The position numbers and the translations under genes are program-made. Below, piece by piece: positions 38,381 through 49,445 of a DNA stretch of 64,000 nucleotides (positions are counted from its first letter, which is position 1; each line of letters opens with the position of its first letter). The notes below the pieces were generated by a model that saw nothing but the letters and a program-made list of their open reading frames with translations, was not told the DNA's origin and did not search any database. The DNA is from Enterobacter sp. JUb54 (GTDB taxonomy: Bacteria; Pseudomonadota; Gammaproteobacteria; Enterobacterales; Enterobacteriaceae), in NCBI RefSeq assembly GCF_014298075.1, contig NZ_CP060418.1:3410001-3474000 (forward strand), given 5' to 3'.

Positions 38381-41235
38381 TGGAAAAGACATACAACCCA
38401 CAAGATATCGAACAGCCGCTTTACGAGCACTGGGAAAAGCAGGGCTATTTCAAACCGAATGGTAATGAAAGCCAGGAAAGCTTCTGCATCATGATCCCGC
38501 CGCCGAACGTCACCGGCAGTTTGCATATGGGTCATGCTTTCCAGCAAACCATCATGGATACCATGATTCGCTACCAGCGCATGCAGGGTAAAAATACCCT
38601 GTGGCAGGCAGGTACCGACCACGCGGGTATCGCTACCCAGATGGTGGTGGAGCGTAAGATTGCTGCTGAAGAAGGTAAAACCCGCCACGATTACGGTCGC
38701 GATGCCTTTATCGATAAAATCTGGCAGTGGAAAGCCGAATCCGGCGGCACCATTACCCGTCAGATGCGCCGCCTTGGCAACTCCGTGGACTGGGAGCGCG
38801 AGCGCTTCACCATGGACGAAGGCCTCTCCAATGCGGTGAAAGAAGTCTTTGTGCGCCTGTACAAAGAAGACCTGATTTACCGCGGCAAGCGCCTGGTCAA
38901 CTGGGACCCGAAACTGCGCACCGCGATTTCCGACCTCGAAGTGGAAAACCGTGAGTCCAAAGGCTCAATGTGGCACATCCGCTACCCGCTGGCCGACGGC
39001 GCGAAAACCGCAGACGGTAAAGATTACCTGGTGGTGGCGACCACCCGTCCGGAAACCCTGCTGGGTGATACCGGCGTGGCCGTTAACCCGGAAGACCCGC
39101 GTTACAAAGACCTGATTGGCAAATTCATCGTGCTGCCGCTGGTTGACCGCCGCATTCCGATCGTCGGCGACGAACACGCCGATATGGAAAAAGGCACCGG
39201 CTGCGTAAAAATCACCCCGGCGCATGACTTTAACGACTACGAAGTCGGTCGTCGTCATCAGCTTCCGATGATCAACATTCTGACCTTTGACGGCGATATC
39301 CGTGAAAGCGCGGAAGTGTATGACACCAAAGGCGAAGAGTCCGACGTTTACTCGAACGCCATCCCGGCGGAGTTCCAGAAAATGGAACGCTTTGCCGCGC
39401 GTAAAGCCGTTGTTGCCGCTATCGACGCGCTGGGCCTGCTGGAAGAGATTAAACCGCACGACCTGACCGTACCGTACGGCGACCGTGGCGGCGTGGTTAT
39501 CGAACCGATGCTCACCGACCAGTGGTACGTGCGTGCCGACGTGCTGGCTAAACCGGCCGTGGAAGCGGTTGAGAACGGCGACATCCAGTTCGTGCCGAAG
39601 CAGTACGAAAACATGTACTTCTCCTGGATGCGCGATATTCAGGACTGGTGTATCTCCCGTCAGCTGTGGTGGGGTCACCGCATCCCGGCGTGGTATGACA
39701 ACGAAGGCAACGTCTACGTGGGCCGCACCGAAGACGAAGTGCGTCAGGAAAACAACCTGTCCGCTGACGTCGCGCTGCGCCAGGACGAAGACGTGCTCGA
39801 CACCTGGTTCTCCTCCGCGCTGTGGACGTTCTCAACCCTCGGCTGGCCGGAAAACACCGATGCTCTGCGTCAGTTCCACCCGACCAGCGTGATGGTCTCT
39901 GGCTTTGACATCATCTTCTTCTGGATTGCCCGCATGATCATGATGACCATGCACTTCATCAAAGATGAAAACGGCAAGCCGCAGGTTCCGTTCCATACCG
40001 TCTACATGACCGGTCTGATTCGTGACGACGAAGGCCAGAAGATGTCCAAATCCAAGGGCAACGTCATTGACCCGCTGGATATGGTCGACGGTATCTCCCT
40101 GCCGGATCTGCTGGAAAAACGTACCGGCAACATGATGCAGCCGCAGCTGGCAGAGAAAATCGCCAAACGCACTGAGAAACAGTTCCCGAACGGCATCGAG
40201 CCGCACGGCACCGACGCCCTGCGCTTCACCCTGGCGGCGCTGGCCTCTACCGGCCGTGACATCAACTGGGACATGAAACGCCTGGAAGGTTACCGCAACT
40301 TCTGTAACAAGCTGTGGAACGCCAGCCGCTTCGTGCTGATGAACACCGAAGATCAGGATTGCGGCTTTAACGGCGGCGACATGGTGCTGTCTCTGGCCGA
40401 TCGCTGGATCCTTGCGGAATTCAACCAGACCATCAAGAACTACCGCGAGGCGCTGGACAGCTACCGCTTCGATATCGCCGCGGGCATTCTGTATGAATTC
40501 ACCTGGAACCAGTTCTGTGACTGGTACCTGGAGCTGACCAAGCCGGTTATGACCGGTGGTTCAGACGCTGAACTGCGCGGCACCCGCAACACGCTGGTGA
40601 CCGTGCTGGAAGGACTGCTGCGCCTGGCGCACCCGATCATTCCGTTCATCACCGAAACCATCTGGCAGCGCGTGAAGGTCATTTGCGGCGTGACCGCCGA
40701 CACCATCATGCTGCAGCCGTTCCCGCAGTACGATGCGTCTCAGGTCGATGAAGCGGCGCTGGCCGATACCGAATGGCTGAAGCAGGCGATCGTCGCCGTG
40801 CGTAATATCCGTGCGGAAATGAACATCGCTCCGGGTAAACCGCTGGAACTGCTGCTGCGCGGCTGTAGCGCTGACGCTCAGCGTCGCGTGACTGACAACC
40901 AGAGCTTCCTGCAGTCGATGGCGCGTCTGGAAAGCATCACCGTGCTGTCTGCCGATGATAAAGGTCCGGTTTCGGTCACTAAGATTATCGACGGCGCCGA
41001 GCTGCTGATCCCGATGGCGGGTCTCATCAACAAAGAAGATGAGCTGGCGCGTCTGGCGAAGGAAGTGGCGAAAATCGAAGGTGAAATCAGCCGCATCGAA
41101 AGCAAGCTCTCCAACGAAGGTTTCGTAGCCCGTGCCCCGGAAGCGGTTATCGCCAAAGAGCGCGAGAAACTGGAAGGCTACGCGGAAGCGAAAAGCAAAC
41201 TGATTGAACAGCAGGCGGTCATCGCCGCGCTGTAA
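38380..41235 (+). CDS. valS: Valyl-tRNA synthetase ValS
   Basis: 951 residues, as in E. coli. Class I synthetase with the HIGH-like motif LHMGH (in [13 protein letters not shown] near residue 50), an inserted editing domain (~200-330), KMSKS near residue 554, the anticodon domain and a C-terminal coiled coil ([20 protein letters not shown]). Charges tRNA-Val and hydrolyses mischarged threonine. Followed by a strong terminator. Confidence 0.98.
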   Translation: MEKTYNPQDIEQPLYEHWEKQGYFKPNGNESQESFCIMIPPPNVTGSLHMGHAFQQTIMDTMIRYQRMQGKNTLWQAGTDHAGIATQMVVERKIAAEEGKTRHDYGRDAFIDKIWQWKAESGGTITRQMRRLGNSVDWERERFTMDEGLSNAVKEVFVRLYKEDLIYRGKRLVNWDPKLRTAISDLEVENRESKGSMWHIRYPLADGAKTADGKDYLVVATTRPETLLGDTGVAVNPEDPRYKDLIGKFIVLPLVDRRIPIVGDEHADMEKGTGCVKITPAHDFNDYEVGRRHQLPMINILTFDGDIRESAEVYDTKGEESDVYSNAIPAEFQKMERFAARKAVVAAIDALGLLEEIKPHDLTVPYGDRGGVVIEPMLTDQWYVRADVLAKPAVEAVENGDIQFVPKQYENMYFSWMRDIQDWCISRQLWWGHRIPAWYDNEGNVYVGRTEDEVRQENNLSADVALRQDEDVLDTWFSSALWTFSTLGWPENTDALRQFHPTSVMVSGFDIIFFWIARMIMMTMHFIKDENGKPQVPFHTVYMTGLIRDDEGQKMSKSKGNVIDPLDMVDGISLPDLLEKRTGNMMQPQLAEKIAKRTEKQFPNGIEPHGTDALRFTLAALASTGRDINWDMKRLEGYRNFCNKLWNASRFVLMNTEDQDCGFNGGDMVLSLADRWILAEFNQTIKNYREALDSYRFDIAAGILYEFTWNQFCDWYLELTKPVMTGGSDAELRGTRNTLVTVLEGLLRLAHPIIPFITETIWQRVKVICGVTADTIMLQPFPQYDASQVDEAALADTEWLKQAIVAVRNIRAEMNIAPGKPLELLLRGCSADAQRRVTDNQSFLQSMARLESITVLSADDKGPVSVTKIIDGAELLIPMAGLINKEDELARLAKEVAKIEGEISRIESKLSNEGFVARAPEAVIAKEREKLEGYAEAKSKLIEQQAVIAAL

Positions 41236-41241
41236 TCCATC

Positions 41242-41276
41242 CGCCCCTTGCGCAATCCGGCAAGGGGCGTTTTTTT
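41242..41276 (+). terminator. valS terminator
   Basis: CGCCCCTTGC, 8-base loop, GCAAGGGGCG, seven T. Confidence 0.95.
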
Positions 41277-41358
41277 ATCCGCGTTCCCCGCTTGCACTTT
41301 CCCCGTACAGGGTGTTATTAACAACACCATCCGCTATTTTTTTGCTATGAGTCATCGT

Positions 41359-41862
41359 ATGAATACGATCGCGACCACCACATTGTCGCTGCGCCGCATC
41401 ACCGCTGAAGATAATGCCGCTATTGCTCAGGTTATCCGCCAGGTTTCTGCGGAGTATGGGCTGACGGCAGATAAAGGCTATACGGTAGCCGATCCGAATC
41501 TGGATGAGCTGTTTGAGCTTTACAGCCAGCCGGGATCGGCCTATTGGGTGGTTGAACAGGATGGCCGGGTGGTTGGCGGTGGCGGCGTAGCGCCGCTGGC
41601 CCATAGTGAAGCGGATATCTGCGAGCTGCAGAAAATGTATTTCATGACCTCCGCCCGTGGCCAGGGGCTGGCAAAGAAACTGGCGCTGCTGGCGCTGGAA
41701 CACGCCCGCGAGCAGGGTTTCAAACGCTGCTATCTGGAAACCACCGCCTTTTTGAAAGAAGCCGTCGGGTTGTATGAACACCTCGGCTTCCTGCATATCG
41801 ACGCGCCGCTGGGCCGTACCGGCCATGTGGACTGCGAAGTCCGGATGCTCAAAGCGCTGTAG
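41359..41862 (+). CDS. yjgM: GNAT acetyltransferase YjgM
   Basis: 167 residues from the ATG at 41359 ([15 protein letters not shown]), the same length as E. coli YjgM; ATGs at 41347 and an earlier open stretch are less likely. GNAT fold with the acetyl-CoA loop region [16 protein letters not shown] (RGQGLA) and a conserved [18 protein letters not shown] segment. The acceptor is not established from sequence. Lies alone between valS and a REP array. Confidence 0.88.
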   Translation: MNTIATTTLSLRRITAEDNAAIAQVIRQVSAEYGLTADKGYTVADPNLDELFELYSQPGSAYWVVEQDGRVVGGGGVAPLAHSEADICELQKMYFMTSARGQGLAKKLALLALEHAREQGFKRCYLETTAFLKEAVGLYEHLGFLHIDAPLGRTGHVDCEVRMLKAL

Positions 41863-41882
41863 CTTCTCAGCGCCGTGATCCT

Positions 41883-42129
41883 CCCCGGTGGCGCTTCGCT
41901 GACCGGGCTACAGGTGCGTGCAATTTGGTAACCCGGACTGGTACCGAGCGCCGCCTCCAGCATTTCCCCGGTGGTGCTTCGCTGACCGGGCTACAGGTTC
42001 GTGCGATTTGGTAACCCGGACTGATGCCGAGCTCCGCCTCCGGCATCTCCCCGGTGGCGCTTCGCTGACCGGGCTACAGGTGCGTGCGGTTTGGTAGCCC
42101 GGACAGGTGCGGAGCACCGCCTCCGGGAT
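41883..42129. repeat. REP array of three 83-bp units
   Basis: Units start near 41883, 41966 and 42049, exactly 83 bp apart: CCCCGGTGGCGCTTCGCTGA with CCGGGCTACAGG, a GTGCG-containing spacer, then an opposed REP ending CGCCTCC. It occupies the gap between the convergent yjgM and miaE genes. Confidence 0.9.
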
Positions 42130-42138
42130 TATCCTCTC

Positions 42139-42903
42139 TCAAACGTTAACCGGGACGCCGCTGTGGAAACGCAACTCGGCTTCTGGCGCGAGAATAAGCG
42201 CCGCCTCAGCTTCGCCAAGCTGGCGGATCCGCTCGCTGATATCCTCATCGGCAATCTGCTGCGCTAGATCCAGGTAATCCTGATAATGCCGCGCTTCGGA
42301 GCGCAGCAGCGACAGATAGAACTTCTGCAGATCGTCATTCAGCCACGGCGCCAGTGCCGCAAAGCGCTCACAGGAGCGCGCCTCGATATAGGCTCCGCAA
42401 ATCAGCTTATCGATAAGCATCACCGGTTCGTGGGAACGCACCTCCCTGCGTAATCCGCGCGCGTAGTTACTGGCGGTCATTTTGACGTAGGGGATATCGT
42501 GGGCCAGCATCATCTCCCGCACCTGCCAGAAGTGATGCAGCTCCTCTTTAATCAGCAGCACCATACTGTCCACCAGCTGACGCCCCCAGGGGTCGTCGGT
42601 CTGCGGCATCGTGCTTTTGTTGATCTGTTTATGCAGCGCAGCGAAATCCGGCTCGGGCCCCCAGCGGTAGGTAAAGTCTTCATACGGCTTCAGGCAGGCC
42701 AGCAGTTCGTCGGCCCCGCTTTTATCGGCGACATATTTGCGCACCAGCAGCAGCGCGTTCTGCGCCGCTTTAAGCTCGCAGACCATGTGGTCGGTCAGCA
42801 GCAGCGGCAGATTTTCCGGCTTACGGGCTTCATCAATCCATGCCTGCGGCGTCGGGCAGTGGAGAAAATTGAGTACAGGGGCGAGTATTTGCGGGTAGTC
42901 CAT
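42139..42903 (-). CDS. miaE: tRNA 2-methylthio-N6-isopentenyl-A37 hydroxylase MiaE
   Basis: 254 residues. Non-haem di-iron monooxygenase that hydroxylates the isopentenyl group of ms2i6A37 in tRNAs reading U-initial codons; present in Salmonella and Klebsiella, absent from E. coli K-12. Di-iron ligands lie in KEELHHFWQ, IEARSCERF and RSEARHYQDY, the ferritin-like E..ExxH pattern. Separated from rraB by a bidirectional terminator, so it has its own promoter in 42904-42985. Confidence 0.92.
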   Translation of the reverse strand: MDYPQILAPVLNFLHCPTPQAWIDEARKPENLPLLLTDHMVCELKAAQNALLLVRKYVADKSGADELLACLKPYEDFTYRWGPEPDFAALHKQINKSTMPQTDDPWGRQLVDSMVLLIKEELHHFWQVREMMLAHDIPYVKMTASNYARGLRREVRSHEPVMLIDKLICGAYIEARSCERFAALAPWLNDDLQKFYLSLLRSEARHYQDYLDLAQQIADEDISERIRQLGEAEAALILAPEAELRFHSGVPVNV

Positions 42904-42985
42904 TAAAGTTCCTTGCTATACGCCAACGGTCATCGGTCGTCACCGTATCCAACAATGCACAGGATCGATCAGGTGCATTAAGGCG

Positions 42986-43023
42986 AAAAACCCCGACGGC
43001 ATAGTCGCTATGTCGCCGGGGTT
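42986..43023. terminator. Bidirectional hairpin terminator after rraB
   Basis: CCCCGACGGCATAG and CTATGTCGCCGGGG arms with A5 on one side and a T run on the other; ends rraB transcription before miaE. Confidence 0.85.
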
Positions 43024-43073
43024 TCTGAGTATCGCCAACAGAGAAGTGCCTGAAGGATGACGTGCAGGCTTGC

Positions 43074-43499
43074 TTAGTGACGAACGCCGTCGTCGTCTTC
43101 ATCGACGAGATCTTCGTCGTCTTCTTCGTCACCGTCTTCGCCGTTAGGGTCTTCGTAGTAGGTTCCCCAACCGTCATATTCAACGCCGAATTTCTCTGCC
43201 AGGTTCAGCAGCTGCTCCACCTGGGCATCAATCAGTTCTACTTTTAAGGCACTTTCGCTCAGGATATCGCAGCAGATAACCACTTCGCCTTCTTCGACTT
43301 CCAGCTCTTCCGGCTCGGTCACTTCGTAGCCCATTTTGAAAGCTTCTACTGCCACTTTCTCCAGAGTTTCAAAGTCGTCGGCGGAGAGATGATGCTCGAT
43401 GGTGTACAGCGCATCAGGGTCGCTGCCGTCTTCGAGCAGTTCTTCAATAATCAGACGCGTTTCTTCGCGCTGTTCTTCCAGTAGTTCCGGGTTTGCCAT
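43074..43499 (-). CDS. rraB: Ribonuclease E inhibitor RraB
   Basis: 141 residues (138 in E. coli). Binds the C-terminal scaffold of RNase E and lowers its activity. The ATG at 43499 ([15 protein letters not shown]) starts the family's N-terminus; the open frame beyond has no support. The C-terminal ~25 residues are almost all Asp and Glu ([17 protein letters not shown]), normal for this protein. Divergent from argI. Confidence 0.95.
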   Translation of the reverse strand: MANPELLEEQREETRLIIEELLEDGSDPDALYTIEHHLSADDFETLEKVAVEAFKMGYEVTEPEELEVEEGEVVICCDILSESALKVELIDAQVEQLLNLAEKFGVEYDGWGTYYEDPNGEDGDEEDDEDLVDEDDDGVRH

Positions 43500-43596
43500 G
43501 GCTTGTTCCTCATAATGTGCGACAGATACTTCTATTGTCACATACCGCCGTGATTGCCTCCACCTTTGTGCAAAAGATTTGTGAAACGGGGTTGCA

Positions 43597-43635
43597 AATG
43601 AATATTCATACATATAAATTGAATTTTAATTCAAT
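43597..43635 (+). promoter_or_regulatory. Paired ARG boxes (ArgR operator) of argI
   Basis: Two 18-bp boxes three bases apart: TGAAT-ATTC-ATACA (core 43599-43612) and a perfect TGAAT-TTTA-ATTCA (core 43620-43633). This spacing is the classic ArgR hexamer site; arginine would repress argI. Confidence 0.93.
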
Positions 43636-43661
43636 AAGTGGCTTAAGCCAGCGAGGGAACC

Positions 43662-44666
43662 ATGTCCGCGTTTTATCACAAACATTTTCTAAAGTTGCTC
43701 GATTTTACCCCTGCAGAAATCACTGCCCTACTGGCGCTGGCCGCCAGACTGAAAACCGATAAAAAAAACGGCATTGAAATCCAACACCTTGCTGGAAAAA
43801 ACATCGCGCTCATCTTCGAAAAAGACTCTACCCGTACACGATGCTCTTTCGAAGTTGCCGCATTTGACCAGGGCGCCCGCGTGACCTATCTCGGGCCAAG
43901 CGGCAGCCAGATTGGCCATAAAGAATCGATTAAAGATACGGCTCGCGTGCTGGGACGGATGTATGACGGTATTCAGTATCGCGGTCATGGTCAGGAGATC
44001 GTCGAGACGCTAGCCAGCTATGCCGGCGTCCCGGTGTGGAATGGCCTGACTAACGAGTTCCACCCAACCCAGCTGCTGGCCGATTTGCTGACCATGCAGG
44101 AGCATCTTCCGGGCAAAGCCTTTAACGAAATGACGCTGGTGTATGCCGGTGATGCCCGCAACAACATGGGGAACTCCATGCTTGAAGCCGCCGCGCTGAC
44201 CGGGTTGGATCTGCGCCTGGTGGCCCCGGCGGACTGCTGGCCGGAAGAGAATCTGGTGGCAGAGTGCACGGCGCTGGCGCAGAAGCACGGCGGTAACATC
44301 ACCCTGACCGAAGATATCGCCGCTGGCGTGAAGGGCGCGGACTTTATTTATACCGACGTCTGGGTTTCTATGGGTGAAGCCAAAGAGAAGTGGGCGGAGC
44401 GCATCGCGCTGCTGCGTGCCTATCAGGTGAATAGCGAAATGATGGCACTGACCGGTAACCCGCAGGTTAAGTTCCTGCATTGTCTGCCGGCATTCCATGA
44501 CGATCAAACCACCCTGGGCCAACAAATGGCCGAAGAGTACGGCCTGCACGGCGGCATGGAAGTGACCGACGAGGTCTTTGAATCGCCCGCCAGTATCGTC
44601 TTCGATCAGGCGGAAAACCGCATGCACACCATTAAAGCGGTGATGGTGGCAACGCTGAGTAAATAA
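43662..44666 (+). CDS. argI: Ornithine carbamoyltransferase ArgI
   Basis: 334 residues, as in E. coli. Makes citrulline from ornithine and carbamoyl phosphate in arginine synthesis. Carbamoyl-phosphate motif STRTR ([13 protein letters not shown]), HPTQLLADL and the ornithine-binding [10 protein letters not shown] with its catalytic Cys are present. A GAGGGAACC site precedes the ATG. Single gene with an ArgR operator in front and a REP hairpin behind. Confidence 0.97.
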   Translation: MSAFYHKHFLKLLDFTPAEITALLALAARLKTDKKNGIEIQHLAGKNIALIFEKDSTRTRCSFEVAAFDQGARVTYLGPSGSQIGHKESIKDTARVLGRMYDGIQYRGHGQEIVETLASYAGVPVWNGLTNEFHPTQLLADLLTMQEHLPGKAFNEMTLVYAGDARNNMGNSMLEAAALTGLDLRLVAPADCWPEENLVAECTALAQKHGGNITLTEDIAAGVKGADFIYTDVWVSMGEAKEKWAERIALLRAYQVNSEMMALTGNPQVKFLHCLPAFHDDQTTLGQQMAEEYGLHGGMEVTDEVFESPASIVFDQAENRMHTIKAVMVATLSK

Positions 44667-44676
44667 CGAAACATAT

Positions 44677-44707
44677 CCCCGGATGGCGGCGCGAAGCGCC
44701 ACCGGGG
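44677..44707. repeat. REP hairpin between argI and tabA
   Basis: CCCCGGATGGCGGCGC, GAA, GCGCCACCGGGG: a nearly perfect single REP palindrome between convergent genes. Confidence 0.88.
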
Positions 44708-44725
44708 AGATCCCGGACTGCGCCG

Positions 44726-45247
<522 letters not shown>

Positions 45248-45319
45248 TTATTTTTTATGGTTTTTTGCGCTGGCGCAGGCTTCCTGAGGCAATCGTTTTC
45301 TTGTTTGTGGACTAATCAC

Positions 45320-45347
45320 TTGATCCGAAATTTGAGCTGCATATAAT
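45320..45347 (+). promoter_or_regulatory. pyrL-pyrBI promoter
   Basis: TTGATC, 16-bp spacer, perfect TATAAT, 26 bp before the pyrL start. Confidence 0.75.
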
Positions 45348-45372
45348 GTCGGTCGATTTGCCGGGAGGAAGC

Positions 45373-45477
45373 ATGGTCTACTGCGTACGACATTCTGTCT
45401 TACCGCGTCTGTACACAGGCGCTGGCGTAGCGTTTTTCTTTCCGTTGCTCAATGAATTCTCGAAGCCCCTTATTTAA
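45373..45477 (+). CDS. pyrL: pyrBI operon leader peptide PyrL
   Basis: 34-codon open frame starting MVYCVRHSVLPRL behind GGGAGGAAG. The first part closely follows E. coli PyrL (44 aa). It runs through a U-rich pause stretch (GTTTTTCTTTCC, coding FFF) into the attenuator hairpin. When UTP is scarce polymerase pauses and the translating ribosome prevents the terminator forming. It is shorter than the E. coli peptide and stops inside the terminator loop. Confidence 0.9.
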   Translation: MVYCVRHSVLPRLYTGAGVAFFFPLLNEFSKPLI

Positions 45478-45491
45478 GGGGCTTTTTTTTT
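45462..45491 (+). terminator. pyrBI attenuator
   Basis: AAGCCCCTTA, loop, TAAGGGGCTT, run of T. Overlaps the last codons of pyrL and ends 22 bases before pyrB: the UTP-sensitive attenuator. Confidence 0.93.
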
Positions 45492-45513
45492 GCCCAGGCG
45501 TCAGGAGATAAAC

Positions 45514-46449
45514 ATGGCTAACCCGCTATATCAAAAACATATCATTTCCATAAACGATCTCAGCCGAGAAGACCTCGAACTGGTGCTGGCGACCGCTGCA
45601 AAACTCAAAGCAAACCCACAGCCGGAACTGCTGAAGCATAAGGTTATCGCCAGCTGCTTCTTTGAAGCCTCCACCCGTACCCGCCTGTCGTTTGAAACCT
45701 CGATGCACCGCCTGGGCGCCAGCGTGGTAGGGTTCTCTGACAGCAGCAACACCTCGCTGGGCAAAAAAGGGGAAACCCTGGCCGACACCATTTCGGTCAT
45801 CAGCACCTATGTCGACGCCATCGTGATGCGACATCCGCAGGAAGGGGCCTCACGGCTGGCGACCGAGTTTTCCGGCGGCATTCCGGTCCTCAACGCCGGC
45901 GATGGCGCCAACCAGCACCCGACGCAAACCCTGCTCGATCTGTTCACCATTCAGGAAACCCAGGGCCGCCTGGAAAATCTCAACGTCGCGATGGTCGGCG
46001 ACCTCAAATATGGCCGCACCGTCCACTCCCTGACCCAGGCGCTGGCGAAGTTTAACGGCAACCGCTTCTACTTTATCGCTCCGGATGCGTTAGCCATGCC
46101 GCAGTACATCCTCGATATGCTGGATGAGAAAGGGATTGCCTGGAGCGTGCATAGCGCCATTGATGAAGTAATGGAGGACGTGGATATTCTCTACATGACC
46201 CGCGTACAGAAAGAGCGTCTCGACCCGTCCGAATACGCCAACGTGAAGGCGCAGTTTGTCCTGCGCGCCGCCGACCTCGAAGGCGCCCGCGATAATATGA
46301 AAGTGCTGCACCCGCTGCCGCGCATTGATGAAATCACCACCGATGTTGATAAAACGCCGCACGCCTGGTACTTCCAGCAGGCCGGGAATGGCATCTTCGC
46401 CCGCCAGGCATTACTGGCACTGGTACTCAATAGCGAGCTGGCTCTGTAA
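45514..46449 (+). CDS. pyrB: Aspartate carbamoyltransferase catalytic chain PyrB
   Basis: 311 residues, as in E. coli, from the ATG at 45514 (MANPLYQKH) behind AGGAG. First committed step of pyrimidine synthesis. STRTRLSFE (carbamoyl phosphate), the [10 protein letters not shown] motif and the late LHPLPRIDE motif are intact. Followed after 12 bp by pyrI, with which it forms the c6r6 holoenzyme. Confidence 0.97.
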   Translation: MANPLYQKHIISINDLSREDLELVLATAAKLKANPQPELLKHKVIASCFFEASTRTRLSFETSMHRLGASVVGFSDSSNTSLGKKGETLADTISVISTYVDAIVMRHPQEGASRLATEFSGGIPVLNAGDGANQHPTQTLLDLFTIQETQGRLENLNVAMVGDLKYGRTVHSLTQALAKFNGNRFYFIAPDALAMPQYILDMLDEKGIAWSVHSAIDEVMEDVDILYMTRVQKERLDPSEYANVKAQFVLRAADLEGARDNMKVLHPLPRIDEITTDVDKTPHAWYFQQAGNGIFARQALLALVLNSELAL

Positions 46450-46461
46450 GGGGAAACGACC

Positions 46462-46923
46462 ATGACACACGATAATAAACTGCAAGTAGAAGCCATCAAA
46501 CGTGGCACCGTTATCGACCACATCCCTGCGCAGGTTGGTTTTAAGCTGCTGACGCTGTTTAAGCTGACCGAAACGGATCAGCGCATCACCATCGGCCTGA
46601 ATCTGCCGTCAGGCGAAATGGGCCGCAAAGACCTGGTGAAAATCGAGAATACCTTCCTGACCGAAGAACAGGTAAACCAGCTGGCGCTGTATGCCCCGCA
46701 TGCCACGGTTAACCGTATCGATGATTATGAAGTGGTAGGCAAATTACGCCCTAACCTGCCGGACCGGATTAACAACGTGCTGGTCTGCCCGAACAGCAAC
46801 TGCATCAGCCACGCCGAGCCGGTTTCCTCGAGCTTCGCGGTCAAAAAACGTGAAAATGATATCGCGCTGAAGTGCAAATATTGTGAAAAAGAGTTTTCAC
46901 ATTATGTGGTTCTGGCCAACTAA
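46462..46923 (+). CDS. pyrI: Aspartate carbamoyltransferase regulatory chain PyrI
   Basis: 153 residues, as in E. coli. N-terminal nucleotide-binding domain (CTP, UTP, ATP) and C-terminal zinc domain with four Cys in CPNSNC and CKYC. Preceded by AAGGGGAAACG. Last gene of the pyrBI operon. Confidence 0.97.
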   Translation: MTHDNKLQVEAIKRGTVIDHIPAQVGFKLLTLFKLTETDQRITIGLNLPSGEMGRKDLVKIENTFLTEEQVNQLALYAPHATVNRIDDYEVVGKLRPNLPDRINNVLVCPNSNCISHAEPVSSSFAVKKRENDIALKCKYCEKEFSHYVVLAN

Positions 46924-46929
46924 TTGAGG

Positions 46930-47064
46930 TTGGTATTGGCTACCCGGCTCCCTATAATGGCCGGGTTCCATACGCGCAATGCTGCAAGCTGCGTCTTTGC
47001 CGGCAGCACGGACCATTCGCCCCCTGCCGCGACGAGGCAACTCGCAGGATGAAGGGTATATAAT
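46930..47064 (+). promoter_or_regulatory. ridA promoter region
   Basis: Two candidates: TTGGTA, 17 bp, TATAAT (46930-46958), and a second TATAAT at 47059-47064 with a weak -35, 21 bp before the ridA start. Confidence 0.5.
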
Positions 47065-47084
47065 GCTGTTATTAAGGAGAACTC

Positions 47085-47471
47085 ATGTCTAAAACTATCG
47101 CGACGGAAAATGCACCAGCAGCAATCGGCCCATACGTTCAGGGTGTTGATCTGGGGAGCATGATCATCACTTCCGGCCAGATCCCCGTCGACCCGAAAAC
47201 CGGTAGCGTGCCGGAAGATATCGCCGCTCAGGCGCGTCAGTCTCTGGACAACGTGAAGGCTATCGTTGAAGCCGCGGGCCTGAAAGTGGGCGATATTGTG
47301 AAAACTACCGTCTTCGTTAAAGATCTGAACGACTTTGCCACCGTGAATGCTGCGTATGAAGCGTTCTTCACCGAACACCAGGCCACCTTCCCGGCCCGTT
47401 CATGCGTTGAAGTTGCTCGTCTGCCGAAAGACGTGAAAATCGAGATCGAAGCGATCGCTATTCGCCGCTAA
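47085..47471 (+). CDS. ridA: 2-iminobutanoate/2-iminopropanoate deaminase RidA
   Basis: 128 residues, as in E. coli (YjgF). Trimeric enzyme that hydrolyses reactive enamine/imine intermediates made by threonine dehydratase and other PLP enzymes. The catalytic Arg lies in FPARSCVEVARLP, and GPYVQGVDLGSMIITSGQIP is the family N-terminus. AAGGAG precedes the ATG. A GCCGGATA/TATCCGGC hairpin follows at 47483-47509. Confidence 0.96.
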   Translation: MSKTIATENAPAAIGPYVQGVDLGSMIITSGQIPVDPKTGSVPEDIAAQARQSLDNVKAIVEAAGLKVGDIVKTTVFVKDLNDFATVNAAYEAFFTEHQATFPARSCVEVARLPKDVKIEIEAIAIRR

Positions 47472-47556
47472 TCTCTGCATCACAGCCGGATAGTCTGCTG
47501 GCTTATCCGGCCTGCATTGTTTGCTCAGGCCGGATACATTCACCCCTTCTCACGCA

Positions 47557-48843
47557 TTACATCACGCCAAACAGTTTCGGCAGGAACAGCGAGATCGCCG
47601 GAACATAGGTCACCAGCAGCAGCACCAGGAACAGCACCGCATAAAACGGCAGCATCGCCTTCACCACCTGCTCTATCTTCTGCTTACTCACCGCACTGGC
47701 CACAAACAGCACCGAACCGACCGGCGGCGTGATCAGGCCAATCCCAAGGTTGACCAGCATGATCATCCCGAAGTGGACCGGGTCGATACCCAGCGCATTG
47801 GTCACCGGCAGCAGCACCGGCGTCAGGATCAGAATCAGCGGAGCCATGTCCATCAGCGTACCGACCAGCAGCAGCATAATGTTAATGCACATCAGAATGA
47901 CGTACTTGTTATCCGAGATGCTGGTAAAGGCTTCGGTGATGCGCATCGGCAGCTGCATGTAAGTCATGATGGCGCCAAAGGCGGCGGCAAAACCGATCAG
48001 GATCATCACGATCGTGACGGTCTTCACCGTGCGATACATCAGCTTTGGCAGCTCGGACCATTTGTAGTCACGGTATATAAACATGGTGACAAAGAAGGCC
48101 CACAGGCAGGCAATCGCCGCCGATTCCGTGGCGGTGAAAATACCGGAGAGGATCCCGCCCATGATGATCACTACCGTCATCAGGCCCCATAGCGTATCGA
48201 CAAAGATCGTCAACGCCTGGCGAAACGGCACCCGCTCGCCTTTCGGGTAGCCGCGCTTGTGGGCAAAGCCGACGCACATCACCATCAGGGCAAAACTGAG
48301 CAACAGTCCCGGCAGGATCCCGGCGATAAACAGTGCGGCAATCGACACCGTCCCCCCGGTAGCCAGCGAGTAAATCACCGAGTTATGGCTCGGCGGCGTC
48401 AGGATCGCCTGGACCGAACCGCTGGCGGTCACCGCCGCCGCAAAGTCGCGCGGGTAGCCTTTTTTATCCATCTCCGGGATCATCACCGAACCGATAGAGG
48501 CGGTATCCGCCACCGATGACCCGGAAATCGCGCCAAAAAAGGTCGAGGCAACAATATTCACCAGCGACAGGCCGCCGCGAATAAACCCGACAAAAATGTA
48601 GGCAAAGTTCACCAGCCGCCGCGCAATCCCCCCTTCGGCCATGATCGCCCCGGCGAGGATAAAGAACGGGATCGCCAGCAGCGAGAACTTGTTCACGCCG
48701 TTGGTCAGCTGGATCATCACCGCCTCCAGCGGGATATCAATATACCAGGCGCCAACGATCGCGCTGATCCCCACGGCGTACGCTACCGGCACCCCAATCG
48801 CCAGCATGATCGCCAGCGTAAAAACGAGAATAAAGGCATCCAT
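47557..48843 (-). CDS. TRAP transporter large permease (DctM family)
   Basis: 428 residues, about twelve hydrophobic segments; the ion-coupled subunit of a tripartite ATP-independent periplasmic transporter. Typical stretches are FFILAGAIMAEGGIARRL, FFGAISGSSVADTASIG and PPVGSVLFVASA. The ATG follows AGAGGAA at good spacing. Third gene of a leftward dctP-dctQ-dctM-like unit. No enzyme or regulator gene lies beside it, so the substrate is unknown; related systems carry sugar acids or other carboxylates. Confidence 0.9.
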   Translation of the reverse strand: MDAFILVFTLAIMLAIGVPVAYAVGISAIVGAWYIDIPLEAVMIQLTNGVNKFSLLAIPFFILAGAIMAEGGIARRLVNFAYIFVGFIRGGLSLVNIVASTFFGAISGSSVADTASIGSVMIPEMDKKGYPRDFAAAVTASGSVQAILTPPSHNSVIYSLATGGTVSIAALFIAGILPGLLLSFALMVMCVGFAHKRGYPKGERVPFRQALTIFVDTLWGLMTVVIIMGGILSGIFTATESAAIACLWAFFVTMFIYRDYKWSELPKLMYRTVKTVTIVMILIGFAAAFGAIMTYMQLPMRITEAFTSISDNKYVILMCINIMLLLVGTLMDMAPLILILTPVLLPVTNALGIDPVHFGMIMLVNLGIGLITPPVGSVLFVASAVSKQKIEQVVKAMLPFYAVLFLVLLLVTYVPAISLFLPKLFGVM

Positions 48844-48873
48844 CTGTATTCCTCTATGCAGTCGGATCGACGA

Positions 48874-49383
48874 TCAACTGGTTGAACCCAGCATGACGAT
48901 GGGACGTTGATACTGGTCGCCGCGGCAGATCTTTTCGATGATGAACAGCAGCGTGATCGCCGAGCCAATCGGGAGCGGCAGGTAGTTTTCTCCGGCGGTG
49001 AGCAGCGGGAATTCCGCGACCGGTTGTTCCCACAGTTCGATACACAGTGAGGAGCCGTACCAGAGGATGAAAATACAGATGGCCATCAGGATAAGATCGG
49101 CCACGACAGAGCAGAAACGACGGGCGCTATCGCCCAGGCGGTCGGTCACCATGCTGACGGCGATATGTGAACCGGCGCGGTAGCTCACAGCCGCACCGAT
49201 AAAGGTGAACGTCACCATGCACAATATGGCTATCGGTTCAGGCCATGACAGCGCGCTGTTCATCACGTAGCGCGCAAATATGCCAACCGGGATCACCGCC
49301 ACCATCACCAGCAGCGCCAGCCCGGCAATCCACATAGAAATTCGATAAAGTATGTCCATTACCGATGAATAATATTCACCCAT
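48874..49383 (-). CDS. TRAP transporter small permease (DctQ family)
   Basis: 169 residues from the ATG at 49383 (MGEYYSSVMDILYRISMW); the ATG two codons earlier is too close to the GAGG site. Four membrane spans with the usual PEPIAILCMVTFTFIGAAVSYR region. It pairs with the large permease downstream (30-bp gap) in the inner membrane. Confidence 0.87.
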   Translation of the reverse strand: MGEYYSSVMDILYRISMWIAGLALLVMVAVIPVGIFARYVMNSALSWPEPIAILCMVTFTFIGAAVSYRAGSHIAVSMVTDRLGDSARRFCSVVADLILMAICIFILWYGSSLCIELWEQPVAEFPLLTAGENYLPLPIGSAITLLFIIEKICRGDQYQRPIVMLGSTS

Positions 49384-49445
49384 CACCATTACCTCGACTT
49401 AATAATCAGTTCAGGGCGGATGGAATAATCCATCCGCCTGATTAA

